Shown here piece by piece: positions 5,551 to 16,336 of a stretch of DNA of 19,742 nucleotides (position 1 is the first letter of the stretch; each line of letters starts with the position of its first letter). The stretch is from an uncultured Duganella sp. (GTDB taxonomy: Bacteria > Pseudomonadota > Gammaproteobacteria > Burkholderiales > Burkholderiaceae). Under the pieces are notes generated by a model that worked only from the letters and a program-made list of their open reading frames with translations, searched no databases and had not been told where the DNA came from. Position numbers and translations under genes: made by a program. Where the stretch lies: assembly GCA_946482635.1 (NCBI GenBank), contig CAMLSG010000087.1, positions 1 through 19,742 of the forward strand, given 5' to 3'.

Positions 5551-7728
5551 TTAGAATTTGGTTTCAAGTCGAACGCTCCACTGGGTGTATGTGGGGTTCA
5601 GCGTGGCTCCTTGTACGGCGAGCCCATTTGCGTTGACCAGGTTGTACCCGGTTGCATCATCCGCCAAGAGGTTGTTGGCGCTGATTCGGATTTGCGTGCG
5701 GCCGTCGAAACGCCACAGCGCATACATGTCCAGCACGCGTTTGCGGCTGGTTTCCACTACTTGCTTGTCACTGGTCCGGGTGCGGATGGCCGGCGTCCAG
5801 TTGTAGCTCGTGCCAAGCGTGAGCGGAAGGTCTTTCAGTCGGTAGTCCATGCCCAGGTTGGCTGTCTGCTTCGCCTGCTGGTCAAGGCGGTTGTCCGGTC
5901 CCGGGATACCGTCGACCTTCGACCAGAAGTGACTGTAATTGCTGCGGAAATCAATCTGCGGTGCGTTTTCCATCAGCTCGGACAGCGCGAACTTGGCTTC
6001 CAGTTCGATGCCGCTGGTGCGGGCATTGCCGATATTCGCCGGCGAAGAAACCCAGCGCGGGCCAAGCCCGGTTTGCTGCAGCGTGAGCTCGCGGCGAATC
6101 AGGTTGTCGATATTGCGTACGAAACCACTGACGCTGACGATGCCGCTGCGGCCAAGGTAGTGCTCATACGCGAGATCGAGGCCGGTGGCCAGTTCCGGCT
6201 TCAGGTTCGGGTTGCCGGTGCGGTCAGGGCTGGTGGCACTGTTCAGGCGCGACAGGAACGGCGCAGCGATCAGGTCCTGCACATTGGGCGACTTGTAGCT
6301 CTTGGTCAGGCTGGCGCGCACCTGGTCTTTTTCGTAGCCGGGAATTTTCCACACCGCGTGCAGCAGCGGGCTGAAGACCTTGCTGGTATTGCTGATGGTG
6401 CCGCTGCTGCGGTCCGAGGTAGTACGGATGCCTTCCCAGCGCGCGCCGACGTAGGCCGACCATTGCGGCGTGATGTCCCATTCGTCCTGCGCGAACAAGG
6501 CGGCGCGGCGGGTATCGGCGGTCAGGTTGTCGCCGGAGTCGGCGAATTGCGCGTTGCCGTTCTTGTCCAGTGAGACCCGCACCTGCTCGCGGTGGCTGGC
6601 CTCCAGGTCCCAGCCGGCAGCCAGCAGATGGCCGGCGCCGATCGGGGCGGTGTACTTGCCGCCGGTGTTCAGGCTCTTGTCCTTCGTTTTATCGGTGTCG
6701 GTGAAGCGGTCCAGCAGCGTGCCTTGCGTGTCGTACTGGTAGCGCAGCGAATCGCTGTCACGCTTGCCAAGGCCGAAGCCGAACTTCACATCGAGCTTGC
6801 TGGCGCCCTGCAGGCGGTGCACCCAGTTGCCGAAGCCGCGCAGGAAGGTGACGTCGCCATCGCTGGTTTGCTGCGCCAAGTTGTACTCCGGCGGCTGGCT
6901 GCCAACCGGTTGCGACAGGTTGGTCTGCGCGGCGCTGCGCGACTTCTGGTGCATCAGGAAGGTCTGGAAATTCAGCGTGTCGCCATTCTCGAACTTGTAG
7001 GAGAAGCGCGGCGTCAGGTGCAGGCCCTTGTTGCTGCCGGCGCTTTCGCTTTGCAGGAATTGTTCCTTGGCCAGCTCGCCGTCCGCTTCAACTTCCGTGT
7101 TGTGGGTGCTGCTGTTGTCGTGCTGGCGGTTGACATTAACCGAAGCCGACAAGGTGTAATTCAAGGCGCCCGATTTGCCAGGCGCAGTCACTGACAGTTC
7201 AGGCGAATGGCGGCCCTGCTCGATGCGGTCGGACGCCCTCACCTGGATGTCGCGCATCTGGTAGCCGTCGCGCAGCACGATATTGATGGTGCCGGCGATG
7301 GCGCGGGTGCTGTGTTCCGCCACCGGGCCGCGCATGACTTCAATGCGTTCGACCTGGTCAGGCGACAGCGATTCCATCGAAAAGCCGGCCGGCGGCCGTT
7401 CGCCATTCACCAGCACCTGGGTGTAGCCGCTGCCCAGGCCCCGCATGCGCACTTCGCCGCCGCGACCGGCGCGCCCGCCGAGGGTGATGCCCGGCAGGCG
7501 CTTCAACACGTCGCCGATATTGCTGTCGCCGTTGCGGTCCAGTTCTTCACGGCCGAAGACCTGCTTGCCTGCCGTGGAATTACGGCGTTCCGTCATATCG
7601 TCCTGGCGGCCGCCGCTGATGGTCACCTGGGGGATGACTTTATCGGCGGGCTTGACGGTTTCCTGCTGGGCTGCGGCACCGGTGGCCGCTCCCAGGGTGA
7701 CCAGGGCGAAAGGGATCAACTTCTTCAT
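5551..7728 (-). CDS. TonB-dependent outer-membrane receptor (725 aa)
   Basis: Outer-membrane active transporter powered by TonB-ExbBD. Signal peptide 1-20 (MKKLIPFALV...GAAA) is followed by a TonB-box-like PQVTISG (about 33-39). The plug domain (about 45-155) has the typical IGDVLKRLPGI, VRMRGLGSGYTQVLVNGERP and VERIEVMRGP.AEHSTRAIAGTINIVL segments. A long 22-strand-type barrel ends in the aromatic terminus ETKF. The ATG at 7728 was chosen because it opens the signal peptide; an ORF extension upstream to 7803 lacks one. No strong SD and no Fur-box-like sequence are visible upstream. The ligand cannot be read from sequence. Coupling to a secreted peptidase suggests a peptide or peptide-derived ligand, but siderophore uptake is equally usual for this superfamily. 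It probably heads an operon with the M13 gene, perhaps also preceded by the Spy-like gene 108 nt upstream. Confidence 0.95.
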   Translation of the reverse strand: MKKLIPFALVTLGAATGAAAQQETVKPADKVIPQVTISGGRQDDMTERRNSTAGKQVFGREELDRNGDSNIGDVLKRLPGITLGGRAGRGGEVRMRGLGSGYTQVLVNGERPPAGFSMESLSPDQVERIEVMRGPVAEHSTRAIAGTINIVLRDGYQMRDIQVRASDRIEQGRHSPELSVTAPGKSGALNYTLSASVNVNRQHDNSSTHNTEVEADGELAKEQFLQSESAGSNKGLHLTPRFSYKFENGDTLNFQTFLMHQKSRSAAQTNLSQPVGSQPPEYNLAQQTSDGDVTFLRGFGNWVHRLQGASKLDVKFGFGLGKRDSDSLRYQYDTQGTLLDRFTDTDKTKDKSLNTGGKYTAPIGAGHLLAAGWDLEASHREQVRVSLDKNGNAQFADSGDNLTADTRRAALFAQDEWDITPQWSAYVGARWEGIRTTSDRSSGTISNTSKVFSPLLHAVWKIPGYEKDQVRASLTKSYKSPNVQDLIAAPFLSRLNSATSPDRTGNPNLKPELATGLDLAYEHYLGRSGIVSVSGFVRNIDNLIRRELTLQQTGLGPRWVSSPANIGNARTSGIELEAKFALSELMENAPQIDFRSNYSHFWSKVDGIPGPDNRLDQQAKQTANLGMDYRLKDLPLTLGTSYNWTPAIRTRTSDKQVVETSRKRVLDMYALWRFDGRTQIRISANNLLADDATGYNLVNANGLAVQGATLNPTYTQWSVRLETKF

Positions 7729-7744
7729 GAATGGACAATGTTGC

Positions 7745-7770
7745 GCGCGGCAGACCGGTTGGCGCCGCGC
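7745..7770 (-). other. Inverted repeat in the leader of the TonB receptor gene
   Basis: GCGCGGC (7745-7751) and GCCGCGC (7764-7770) can form a seven-bp GC-only stem with a 12-nt loop. It lies 17 nt upstream of the receptor ATG, where it could affect ribosome access. Such stems arise easily by chance in high-GC DNA. Confidence 0.35.
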
Positions 7771-7836
7771 AGGCATTGTAATCCCCACCCCGGCGGCTGG
7801 CACAGGGCCCCCGCCATTGTTACTTTACGATACTTG

Positions 7837-8406
7837 CTACATGCCGCGGCCGGAACCGCCGCCGATGCTGACGCCTCCGCCGCCTGGGCCGCCCGGCCCG
7901 CCGCGTCCACCATGCCCACCCCGATGGCCGCCCTCCTCGCCCGCTGGCCGCTCGCCGCGCCCACCGCCGGGGCCATCTTCCATGCGGATAAGTTGGTCAA
8001 CGAGAAACTTTGCCGCTGCCTGGCGCTGGCCATCGTCCAGTGCATCGTTGATGCCCAGCCACCATTCACGCAACTGGCGGTCTTCGGCTGCCGTGGCGGC
8101 TTGCTCCGCTTCCAGCCCAGCCTGCAGGTCGCGCAGTTCGACATTCTGGGCCTGCAAGCCCTGGCGGGTCGCTTCCTGCAGGCGTTCGCGGCGCGCCTTG
8201 CGCTCACGCAGCAACGCCTTGCTCTGGCTCTCGACCTTGGCCCACAGGGTTTGCTGGTTGGCATTCAGGTTGAGCGATTTGCGGAATTCGGAGGCCATGG
8301 GCACCAGGTCTTCGGCGCGCATGTCCATGACCGGCACGGCAAAGGCCGGGGCGACGGCCATGGCCAATACCAGCCAGGCTGCACGGGCAGTGCGTATCAG
8401 TTTCAT
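7837..8406 (-). CDS. Small secreted Spy/CpxP-like protein with Gly-rich tail (189 aa)
   Basis: A signal peptide (1-23, ending AVAPAFA) is followed by a helical, highly charged, Gln- and Arg-rich core (about 30-142). The core has LTxxQ-like elements (LNLNANQQ at 45-52; LDDGQRQ around 123-129), which characterise periplasmic Spy/CpxP-type chaperones and stress sensors. The tail (about 145-189) is almost pure Gly with Arg, His and Pro and looks disordered. There is no cysteine. The SD GGAG lies seven nt before the ATG. Its leader holds a terminator-like hairpin, and further upstream is a CpxR-like direct repeat. It is divergent from the S41 protease gene and upstream of the TonB receptor gene in the same direction. 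The family call rests on motif and length only; a generic periplasmic helical protein is the alternative. Confidence 0.8.
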   Translation of the reverse strand: MKLIRTARAAWLVLAMAVAPAFAVPVMDMRAEDLVPMASEFRKSLNLNANQQTLWAKVESQSKALLRERKARRERLQEATRQGLQAQNVELRDLQAGLEAEQAATAAEDRQLREWWLGINDALDDGQRQAAAKFLVDQLIRMEDGPGGGRGERPAGEEGGHRGGHGGRGGPGGPGGGGVSIGGGSGRGM

Positions 8407-8419
8407 ATGATTGCTCCGG

Positions 8420-8450
8420 AAAAAAAGATGCCCGCGGGAGTGCCGCGGGC
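8420..8450 (-). terminator. Terminator-like hairpin in 5' leader of Spy-like gene (possible attenuator)
   Basis: On the minus strand a perfect eight-bp stem GCCCGCGG/CCGCGGGC (8450-8443 and 8437-8430) has a five-nt loop. It is followed by ATC and seven T (8426-8420), then directly by the GGAG ribosome site. No minus-strand gene lies upstream that would need a terminator here, so it lies in the gene's own leader. Confidence 0.65.
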
Positions 8451-8519
8451 CGAAACCACTTCGGGTAGAGAGAAATAGCGAACCCAGTGTAGGCCCGGGA
8501 TGCCGGCCGATCTGCCTTT

Positions 8520-8534
8520 CTTACAAATACTTAC
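8520..8534 (-). promoter_or_regulatory. CpxR-like direct repeat GTAAG-N5-GTAAG
   Basis: The minus strand reads GTAAG TATTT GTAAG, close to the CpxR consensus GTAAA-N5-GTAAA known from enterobacteria, with one G for A in each half. It lies about 115-130 bp upstream of the Spy-like start in the AT-rich divergent region shared with the S41 protease gene. Cpx control of a Spy/CpxP homolog would make sense, but this is inference from one imperfect site. Confidence 0.35.
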
Positions 8535-8636
8535 TCCGGTAAACACATTGGCAAACACCTACAAAGTTATGAATTTATCGTGGCTTTTAATCGGTTTTAT
8601 TCCATGCTGGCAGCTACGATTGCTGAGAATCAGGTT

Positions 8637-8642
8637 TATACT
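8637..8642 (+). promoter_or_regulatory. Candidate -10 element for the S41 protease gene
   Basis: TATACT lies 50 bp before the ATG in a locally AT-rich stretch (about 8515-8660) that contrasts with the surrounding high GC. No convincing -35 hexamer is found at 16-18 bp. Confidence 0.25.
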
Positions 8643-8691
8643 GAATTCCAATGGCGGACGAGTTAACCGCTGTATTTGGAACAGGTGACAC

Positions 8692-10122
8692 ATGGGCAAG
8701 AAACTCAAGAACGCTGGCCTGATCGGCCTTGGCGTAGTCGCGGGGGTGGCGGTATCCCTGCAGTTTTCCGCGATGGCACAAAAGCAGGCCGACCCGGGCC
8801 TGCCGCTGGAAGAGCTCAAGCAGCTCGCCGATGTGTACGGCCTGATCAAGTCCGATTATGTGGAAGCAGTGGAAGACAAGAAGCTGCTGACGGAAGCCAT
8901 CTCCGGCATGGTCGCCTCGCTCGACCCCCATTCCGCCTACCTGGACAAGAAAGCCTATGCCGAGCTGCGTGAAGGCTCTCAGGGCAAATTCGTTGGCCTC
9001 GGCATCGAAATCGCCCAGAGCGACGAAGGCTATATCAAGATCGTGGCGCCGATCGAGGATTCGCCAGCCTACCGCGCCGGCATCAAGCCGGGCGACATGA
9101 TTACCCGCCTCGATACGACTTCGCTGAAAGGCCTGAGCCTGGACGAGTCGGTCAAGAAAATGCGCGGCGAACCGGGCACCAAGGTGATGCTGACCATCAT
9201 GCGCAAGGATGAGCCGCAACCGCTGGAGTTCACCCTCAACCGCGAAGAAATCCACCAGAAGAGCGTGAAGGCCAAGATGGTCTCGCCGGGCTATGCCTGG
9301 GTGCGCATCTCGCAATTCCAGGAACCGACGGTGGACGACCTGGCCGCCAAGATTACCGAGCTGTATCGCCAGGACCCGCACCTGAAAGGCCTGGTGCTGG
9401 ACCTGCGCAACGACCCGGGCGGCGTGCTGCAAGGCGCAATCGGCGTGGCGGCAGCTTTCCTGCCGAAGGACACCCCGATCGTCTCGACCAACGGCCAGCT
9501 CCCCGATTCGAAACAGATTTTCTACGGCCGCGCCGAATACTACTCGCTGCGCGGCGACGGCGATCCGCTGGCCAAGCTGCCGGAAGCGGTCAAGCACATC
9601 CCGATGGCCGTGCTGGTGAATACCGGCTCCGCCTCCGCCTCCGAAATCGTGGCCGGCGCGCTGCAGGATTACAAGCGCGCCACCATCATCGGCTCGCAAA
9701 CCTTCGGCAAAGGCTCGGTGCAGACCATTCGCCAGCTGACCGCCGATACCGCCGTCAAGCTGACCACCGCGCGCTACTACACGCCGCACGGCCGCTCGAT
9801 CCAGGCCAAGGGCATCTCGCCTGACCTGGCGGTGGACGAGAACGAGGACGGCGACGGCCTGAACAGCCTGCGCATGCGCGAAGCCGACCTGGCCAAGCAC
9901 CTGAGCAACGACCGCGATCAGGAAGCCGGCAAGGCCCCGCGCGACGAGCTTGAAGAGCAGATGCGCATCCTGGCGGCCGAGAAAAAGCGCAAGCCGCTGG
10001 AATACGGCAGCGGCGACGATTTCCAGCTCAAGCAGGCGCTCAACCACCTGCAAGGCGTTCCAGTGCAGCTGGCCAAGGCCGATTCCAAGCTGGTCAAGCT
10101 GGACCCGCCACCCAAGAAATAA
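8692..10122 (+). CDS. S41 family C-terminal processing peptidase (Ctp, 476 aa)
   Basis: Periplasmic serine protease that degrades or trims proteins from their C-terminus, in envelope and cell-wall hydrolase turnover. An N-terminal hydrophobic segment (about 7-29) acts as signal or anchor. The PDZ domain spans about 97-180 (GLGIEI, IKPGDMI) and the S41 catalytic core about 195-380. Catalytic Ser315 is in GSASASE, Lys340 in FGKGSVQ and Gln344 four residues on; the Ser-to-Lys spacing of 25 equals that of characterised Ctp enzymes. A charged C-terminal tail (about 385-476) ends in PPPKK. The length fits CtpA/CtpB-type enzymes rather than the much longer E. coli Prc. AGGTG four nt before the ATG supports the start. 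A rho-independent terminator follows, so the gene is probably transcribed alone. Confidence 0.96.
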   Translation: MGKKLKNAGLIGLGVVAGVAVSLQFSAMAQKQADPGLPLEELKQLADVYGLIKSDYVEAVEDKKLLTEAISGMVASLDPHSAYLDKKAYAELREGSQGKFVGLGIEIAQSDEGYIKIVAPIEDSPAYRAGIKPGDMITRLDTTSLKGLSLDESVKKMRGEPGTKVMLTIMRKDEPQPLEFTLNREEIHQKSVKAKMVSPGYAWVRISQFQEPTVDDLAAKITELYRQDPHLKGLVLDLRNDPGGVLQGAIGVAAAFLPKDTPIVSTNGQLPDSKQIFYGRAEYYSLRGDGDPLAKLPEAVKHIPMAVLVNTGSASASEIVAGALQDYKRATIIGSQTFGKGSVQTIRQLTADTAVKLTTARYYTPHGRSIQAKGISPDLAVDENEDGDGLNSLRMREADLAKHLSNDRDQEAGKAPRDELEEQMRILAAEKKRKPLEYGSGDDFQLKQALNHLQGVPVQLAKADSKLVKLDPPPKK

Positions 10123-10140
10123 AGCTGGCCAAGATCAAGG

Positions 10141-10165
10141 CGGCGTCCCCAGGGACGCCGTTTTT
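10141..10165 (+). terminator. Rho-independent terminator after the S41 protease gene
   Basis: CGGCGTCC (10141-10148) and GGACGCCG (10153-10160) form a perfect eight-bp stem with a four-nt loop, followed by TTTTT. It begins 18 nt after the stop codon. Confidence 0.88.
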
Positions 10166-10234
10166 CGTTGCAGATGCGGTAAAATCGGCCATCTTACCGG
10201 TCGCCTGACCCATTCTAAGAAAGAAATATTGATC

Positions 10235-11356
10235 ATGAAACAAGCCGTCATCAGCGGAACCGGCCTCTTTACCCCAGCGAACTCGATCAGTAATGAAGAA
10301 CTGGTCACCGCCTTCAACGCCTACGTCGAACTGTTCAACGCGGAAAACGCCGCCGCCATCGCGGCCGGCACCGTGACCGCCCTGGAGCCATCCAGCGCCG
10401 CCTTCATCGAAAAGGCATCCGGCATCAAATCGCGCTACGTGATGGAAAAGACCGGCATCCTGGACCCGAAACGCATGACCCCGCGCATCCCTGAGCGCAG
10501 CAACGAAGAACTGTCGCTGCAGGCCGAGATCTGCGTGGCGGCCGCCCGCCAGGCCCTGGACCGCGCCGGCCGCACCCCGGCCGACATCGACATGGTGCTG
10601 GTGGCCTGCTCCAACATGCAGCGCGCCTACCCGGCGATGGCAGTGGAAGTGCAGCAGGCGCTGGGCATCGACGGCTTCGGCTTCGACATGAACGTCGCCT
10701 GCTCCTCGGCCACCTTCGGCATCCAGACCGCGGTTGGCGCGGTGCAGAGCGGCCAGGCGCGCGCCGTGCTGATCCTGAATCCGGAAATCACCTCCGGCCA
10801 CCTCGACTACCGCGACCGCGACAGCCACTTCATTTTCGGCGACGCCTGCACCGCGATCATCGTGGAAGGCAAGGAAGGGGCCGTATCGAAGCACCAGTGG
10901 GACATCCTGGACACCAAGCTGAAGACCAGCTTCTCCAACAACATCCGCAACAACTTCGGCTTCATGAACCGCTTCGACGAAAGCGGCATCGGCGCGCCGG
11001 ACAAGCTGTTCAAGCAGCAGGGCCGCAAGGTCTTCAAGGACGTGTGCCCGATGGCAGCGCAAATGATCAAGGATTCGATCGACCGCGCCGGCCTGAAGGT
11101 TGAGCAGATGAGCCGCTTCTGGCTGCACCAGGCCAACCTGAGCATGAACCAGCTGATCTCCCGCACCATCCTCGGCCGCGACGCCGAGCCGATGGAAGCG
11201 CCGGTGATCCTGGACACCTACGCCAACACCTCGTCGGCCGGCTCAATCATCGCCTTCCACAAGCACCAGGACGACCTGCCGTCCGGCGCCTACGGCGTGA
11301 TCTGCAGCTTCGGCGCCGGCTACTCCATCGGCTCCGTCGTCGTCCGCAAGGCATAA
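10235..11356 (+). CDS. Beta-ketoacyl-ACP synthase III-like protein, long form (373 aa)
   Basis: FabH-type thiolase-fold enzyme that would condense an acyl-CoA with malonyl-ACP, or a related acyl transfer. The catalytic triad is complete: Cys156 in [10 protein letters not shown], His298 in HQAN, Asn331 in NTSSAG. It is about 55 residues longer than E. coli FabH. The extra length is mainly an N-terminal insertion (about 24-80, [15 protein letters not shown] onward). I recall similar long FabH paralogs in Pseudomonas and other proteobacteria, so it may be an accessory rather than the initiating FabH. The ATG at 10235 begins the conserved [10 protein letters not shown]; the reading frame is open upstream into the preceding gene but that part is not protein-like. 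The SD is weak. No other fatty-acid synthesis gene is adjacent. The antiporter gene follows 45 nt downstream and could be co-transcribed. Confidence 0.94.
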   Translation: MKQAVISGTGLFTPANSISNEELVTAFNAYVELFNAENAAAIAAGTVTALEPSSAAFIEKASGIKSRYVMEKTGILDPKRMTPRIPERSNEELSLQAEICVAAARQALDRAGRTPADIDMVLVACSNMQRAYPAMAVEVQQALGIDGFGFDMNVACSSATFGIQTAVGAVQSGQARAVLILNPEITSGHLDYRDRDSHFIFGDACTAIIVEGKEGAVSKHQWDILDTKLKTSFSNNIRNNFGFMNRFDESGIGAPDKLFKQQGRKVFKDVCPMAAQMIKDSIDRAGLKVEQMSRFWLHQANLSMNQLISRTILGRDAEPMEAPVILDTYANTSSAGSIIAFHKHQDDLPSGAYGVICSFGAGYSIGSVVVRKA

Positions 11357-11401
11357 ATCGCAGCGGGCATGCGGTTATACTCCTTGCGAAAGGAGTCCCG
11401 C

Positions 11402-13117
11402 ATGCCCCATGACGTCAGCCTGATTACCACCATCGCCGCGGCCCTTGGCTTCGGCCTTGTCTTCGGCTTTATCGCCACCCGCCTCAAACTTCCCGCCCTG
11501 GTCGGCTACCTCGCAGCCGGCATCCTGATTGGTCCCGCTACCCCTGGCTTTGTCGCTGACAGCGCGCTTGCCGGCCAGCTGGCTGAAATCGGCGTGATGC
11601 TGATGATGTTCGGGGTCGGCCTGCATTTCTCGCTCGATGATTTGTGGGAGGTGCGCAAGGTGGCCCTGCCCGGCGCCATCCTGCAGATCGCGGCGGCGAC
11701 CGGCATGGGCATGGCGCTGGCGCATTTCTGGGGCTGGAGCCTGGGCGGCGGCCTGGTATTCGGCCTGGCGTTGTCGGTGGCCAGCACCGTGGTGCTGCTG
11801 CGGGCGCTGGAGGAACGCGGCACGCTGGATTCGTTCAATGGCCGCATTGCCGTCGGCTGGCTGGTGGTTGAGGACCTGGTGACGGTCCTCGTACTGGTCC
11901 TGCTGCCTGCGCTGGCAGGCGCGCTGGGCGGCAATGCGGGCGATGCGGCGCATGGCCACGGCGCGGCCGAGGGCGGCGTCCTCAAGGCGCTGGCAGTCAC
12001 GCTGGGCCAGGTGGCGCTGTTCGTCGGCTTCATGCTGCTGGTTGGCCGCAAGCTGTTCCCGTGGATCCTGTGGCAGGTGGCTCGCACCAATTCGCGCGAG
12101 CTGTTTACGCTGTGCGTGATCGCGGCAGCTGTAGGCATCGCATATGCGGCAACTGTGCTGTTCGGCATCTCCTTCGCGTTGGGTGCATTCTTCGCTGGCA
12201 TGGTGCTGCGCGAATCCGAGTTGAGCCATCGTGCCGCGCATGAATCCCTGCCCTTGCGCGACGCGTTCGCGGTGCTGTTCTTCGTTTCGGTCGGCATGCT
12301 GTTCGAGCCGATGATCCTGGTTGAACAGCCCCTGCGCGTACTCGCCGTGGTGGCCATCATCCTGTTCGGCAAATCAATTGCAGCCTTTGCGCTGGTCGTG
12401 TTGCTGCGCTATCCAGCCAGCACGGCGCTGATGGTGTCGGCCAGCCTGGCGCAGATCGGCGAGTTCTCCTTCATCCTGGCGGCGCTGGGCATCTCGCTTG
12501 GGCTGCTACCGCATGAAGGCCAAAGCCTGATCCTGGCCGGCGCCATCCTGTCGATCGCCTTGAACCCGCTGATGTTCCTGCTGGCTGGCCCGCTGGAGCG
12601 CATGCTGGGCAAGAACAAGGTGCTGGCGGCGCAGTATGCGCGCACTGCCGACCCGCTGGCGGAGTTGCCGATGACGACCGCGCAATCCAAGCTGGAAGGA
12701 CAGGTAGTGCTGGTCGGCTATGGCCGCGTGGGGCGGAATATCGCTGAATCGCTGGCGGCCCAGGGTATCCATTACGTTGTGGCGGAGCAGAATCGCGAGC
12801 TGGTCGACCAGTTGCGCCAGCAGGGCATCGCCGCCGTGGCGGGCAATGCCGGCGAACCGGCGGTGCTGATCCAGGCCCATATCCACAAGGCGCGCATGCT
12901 GGTGGTGGCGACTCCGGATACCTTCCACGTACGCGCCATGATCGAAACGGCGCGCGCGCTGAATCCGGATATCAAGATCGCGGTGCGCACGCACAGCGAG
13001 GAAGAGGCCGCACTGCTGCGCAGTGAGCGCGCCGGCGTCATCTTCATCGGCGAGCAGGAGCTGGCCAAGTCAATGGCGGCGCATATCGCCGGAGAAATCG
13101 GCAAGACGCACGCCTAG
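11402..13117 (+). CDS. ybaL: CPA2-family cation:proton antiporter, YbaL-type (571 aa)
   Basis: Inner-membrane monovalent cation/proton antiporter with a cytoplasmic nucleotide-gated regulatory domain. The membrane domain (about 5-400) has a dozen or so hydrophobic segments. Segments FGVGLHFSL, ASTVVLLRALEERG, GWLVVEDLV, SFALGAFFAGMVL.ESELSHRAAHESLPLRDAFAVLFFVSVGMLF and ASLAQIGEFSFILA closely follow E. coli YbaL as I remember it. A TrkA-N Rossmann domain (about 433-555) has GYGRVG at 439-444. A His/Gly-rich loop (171-192) is variable. The ATG at 11402 has a textbook AAGGAG six nt upstream; the ORF extends 11 codons further upstream but without SD. A TATACT at 11376 might be its own -10. The stop codon is only 5 nt from that of convergent fadH. 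Confidence 0.96.
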   Translation: MPHDVSLITTIAAALGFGLVFGFIATRLKLPALVGYLAAGILIGPATPGFVADSALAGQLAEIGVMLMMFGVGLHFSLDDLWEVRKVALPGAILQIAAATGMGMALAHFWGWSLGGGLVFGLALSVASTVVLLRALEERGTLDSFNGRIAVGWLVVEDLVTVLVLVLLPALAGALGGNAGDAAHGHGAAEGGVLKALAVTLGQVALFVGFMLLVGRKLFPWILWQVARTNSRELFTLCVIAAAVGIAYAATVLFGISFALGAFFAGMVLRESELSHRAAHESLPLRDAFAVLFFVSVGMLFEPMILVEQPLRVLAVVAIILFGKSIAAFALVVLLRYPASTALMVSASLAQIGEFSFILAALGISLGLLPHEGQSLILAGAILSIALNPLMFLLAGPLERMLGKNKVLAAQYARTADPLAELPMTTAQSKLEGQVVLVGYGRVGRNIAESLAAQGIHYVVAEQNRELVDQLRQQGIAAVAGNAGEPAVLIQAHIHKARMLVVATPDTFHVRAMIETARALNPDIKIAVRTHSEEEAALLRSERAGVIFIGEQELAKSMAAHIAGEIGKTHA

Positions 13118-13122
13118 CGAGC

Positions 13123-15875
<2,753 letters not shown>

Positions 15876-15879
<4 letters not shown>

Positions 15880-16328
15880 GCCGTGTAGTGATCGCGGTCG
15901 CGTACTTCCGCAAAATTCTCAAGGCTGCCGATGCGGATCACCACCGGATTCATGGTGGATGCGGTCTGCATGGAGCGCCAGGCGAATTGCCATTCTTTCT
16001 CCATCGCATCTTCACGCGTCTTGCTAAAGGCGGCGCCCAGGGCGGCGCGGCCGCCGTATTCGATGGCGCCATCGATGCCGGCCCAATTCGGCAAGGTACG
16101 CTGCACTGCACGATGGATGCGCTCACCGAATTCCTCGGTGTTGTGGATCACCAGGCAGCTGTCAGCGCCAAAGTGGTCGAACAGGTCGCGGTTCCAGGCT
16201 TGCGAGAAGCTCAGGGTCAGGAAGCTGCCCACAGGGCGCAGCACGAACTGGCCGTCCTTCAGGGCTTGTTCGAGTTCGCTGCGCGGGCCGTAGCGGTGCA
16301 GCGTAGGTGGGCGTTTGTAATCGTGCAT
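15876..16328 (-). CDS. Hypothetical protein, 150 aa, weakly DUF2971-like
   Basis: I do not recognise the family with confidence. The protein is soluble, with no signal peptide or membrane segment, and is rich in aromatic residues (about six Trp). The stretch FSQAWNRDLFDHFGADSCLVIHN (from residue 41), followed about 50 residues later by FSKTREDAMEKEWQFAWR (101-118), recalls the order of motifs in DUF2971 proteins (a CFS...WshYa block, then a KEWR block), but it is only about half their usual length. The ATG at 16328 lies 8 nt after the DUF2721 gene's stop, with no good SD. It is the last gene of the minus-strand run and shares overlapping stop codons (TTAA at 15876-15879) with the SRPBCC gene. 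Coding status is supported by this tight context and GC3 bias. Confidence 0.75.
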
Positions 16329-16336
16329 GATGATTC

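Noticed and set aside
3615..5636. 673-codon plus-strand ORF opposite the first M13 peptidase
   Set aside because: Antisense shadow of a gene with clear catalytic motifs; long open antisense frames are expected with this GC3 bias, and its translation has no recognisable domain.
7798..7810. TGGCAC as a sigma54 -24 element before the TonB receptor
   Set aside because: It is on the plus strand, pointing away from the receptor gene, and no -12 TTGC at the right spacing follows.
7729..7836. Fur box upstream of the TonB receptor
   Set aside because: No GATAATGATAATCATTATC-like sequence is visible, so iron control cannot be claimed.
8500..8688. 62-codon plus-strand ORF before the S41 gene
   Set aside because: No SD, composition unlike neighbours, and it occupies the AT-rich divergent promoter region.
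8614..10053. 479-codon minus-strand ORF opposite the S41 protease gene
   Set aside because: Shadow of a well-supported gene; the translation is rich in Ala, Val, Leu, Gln and His with no SD or signal sequence.
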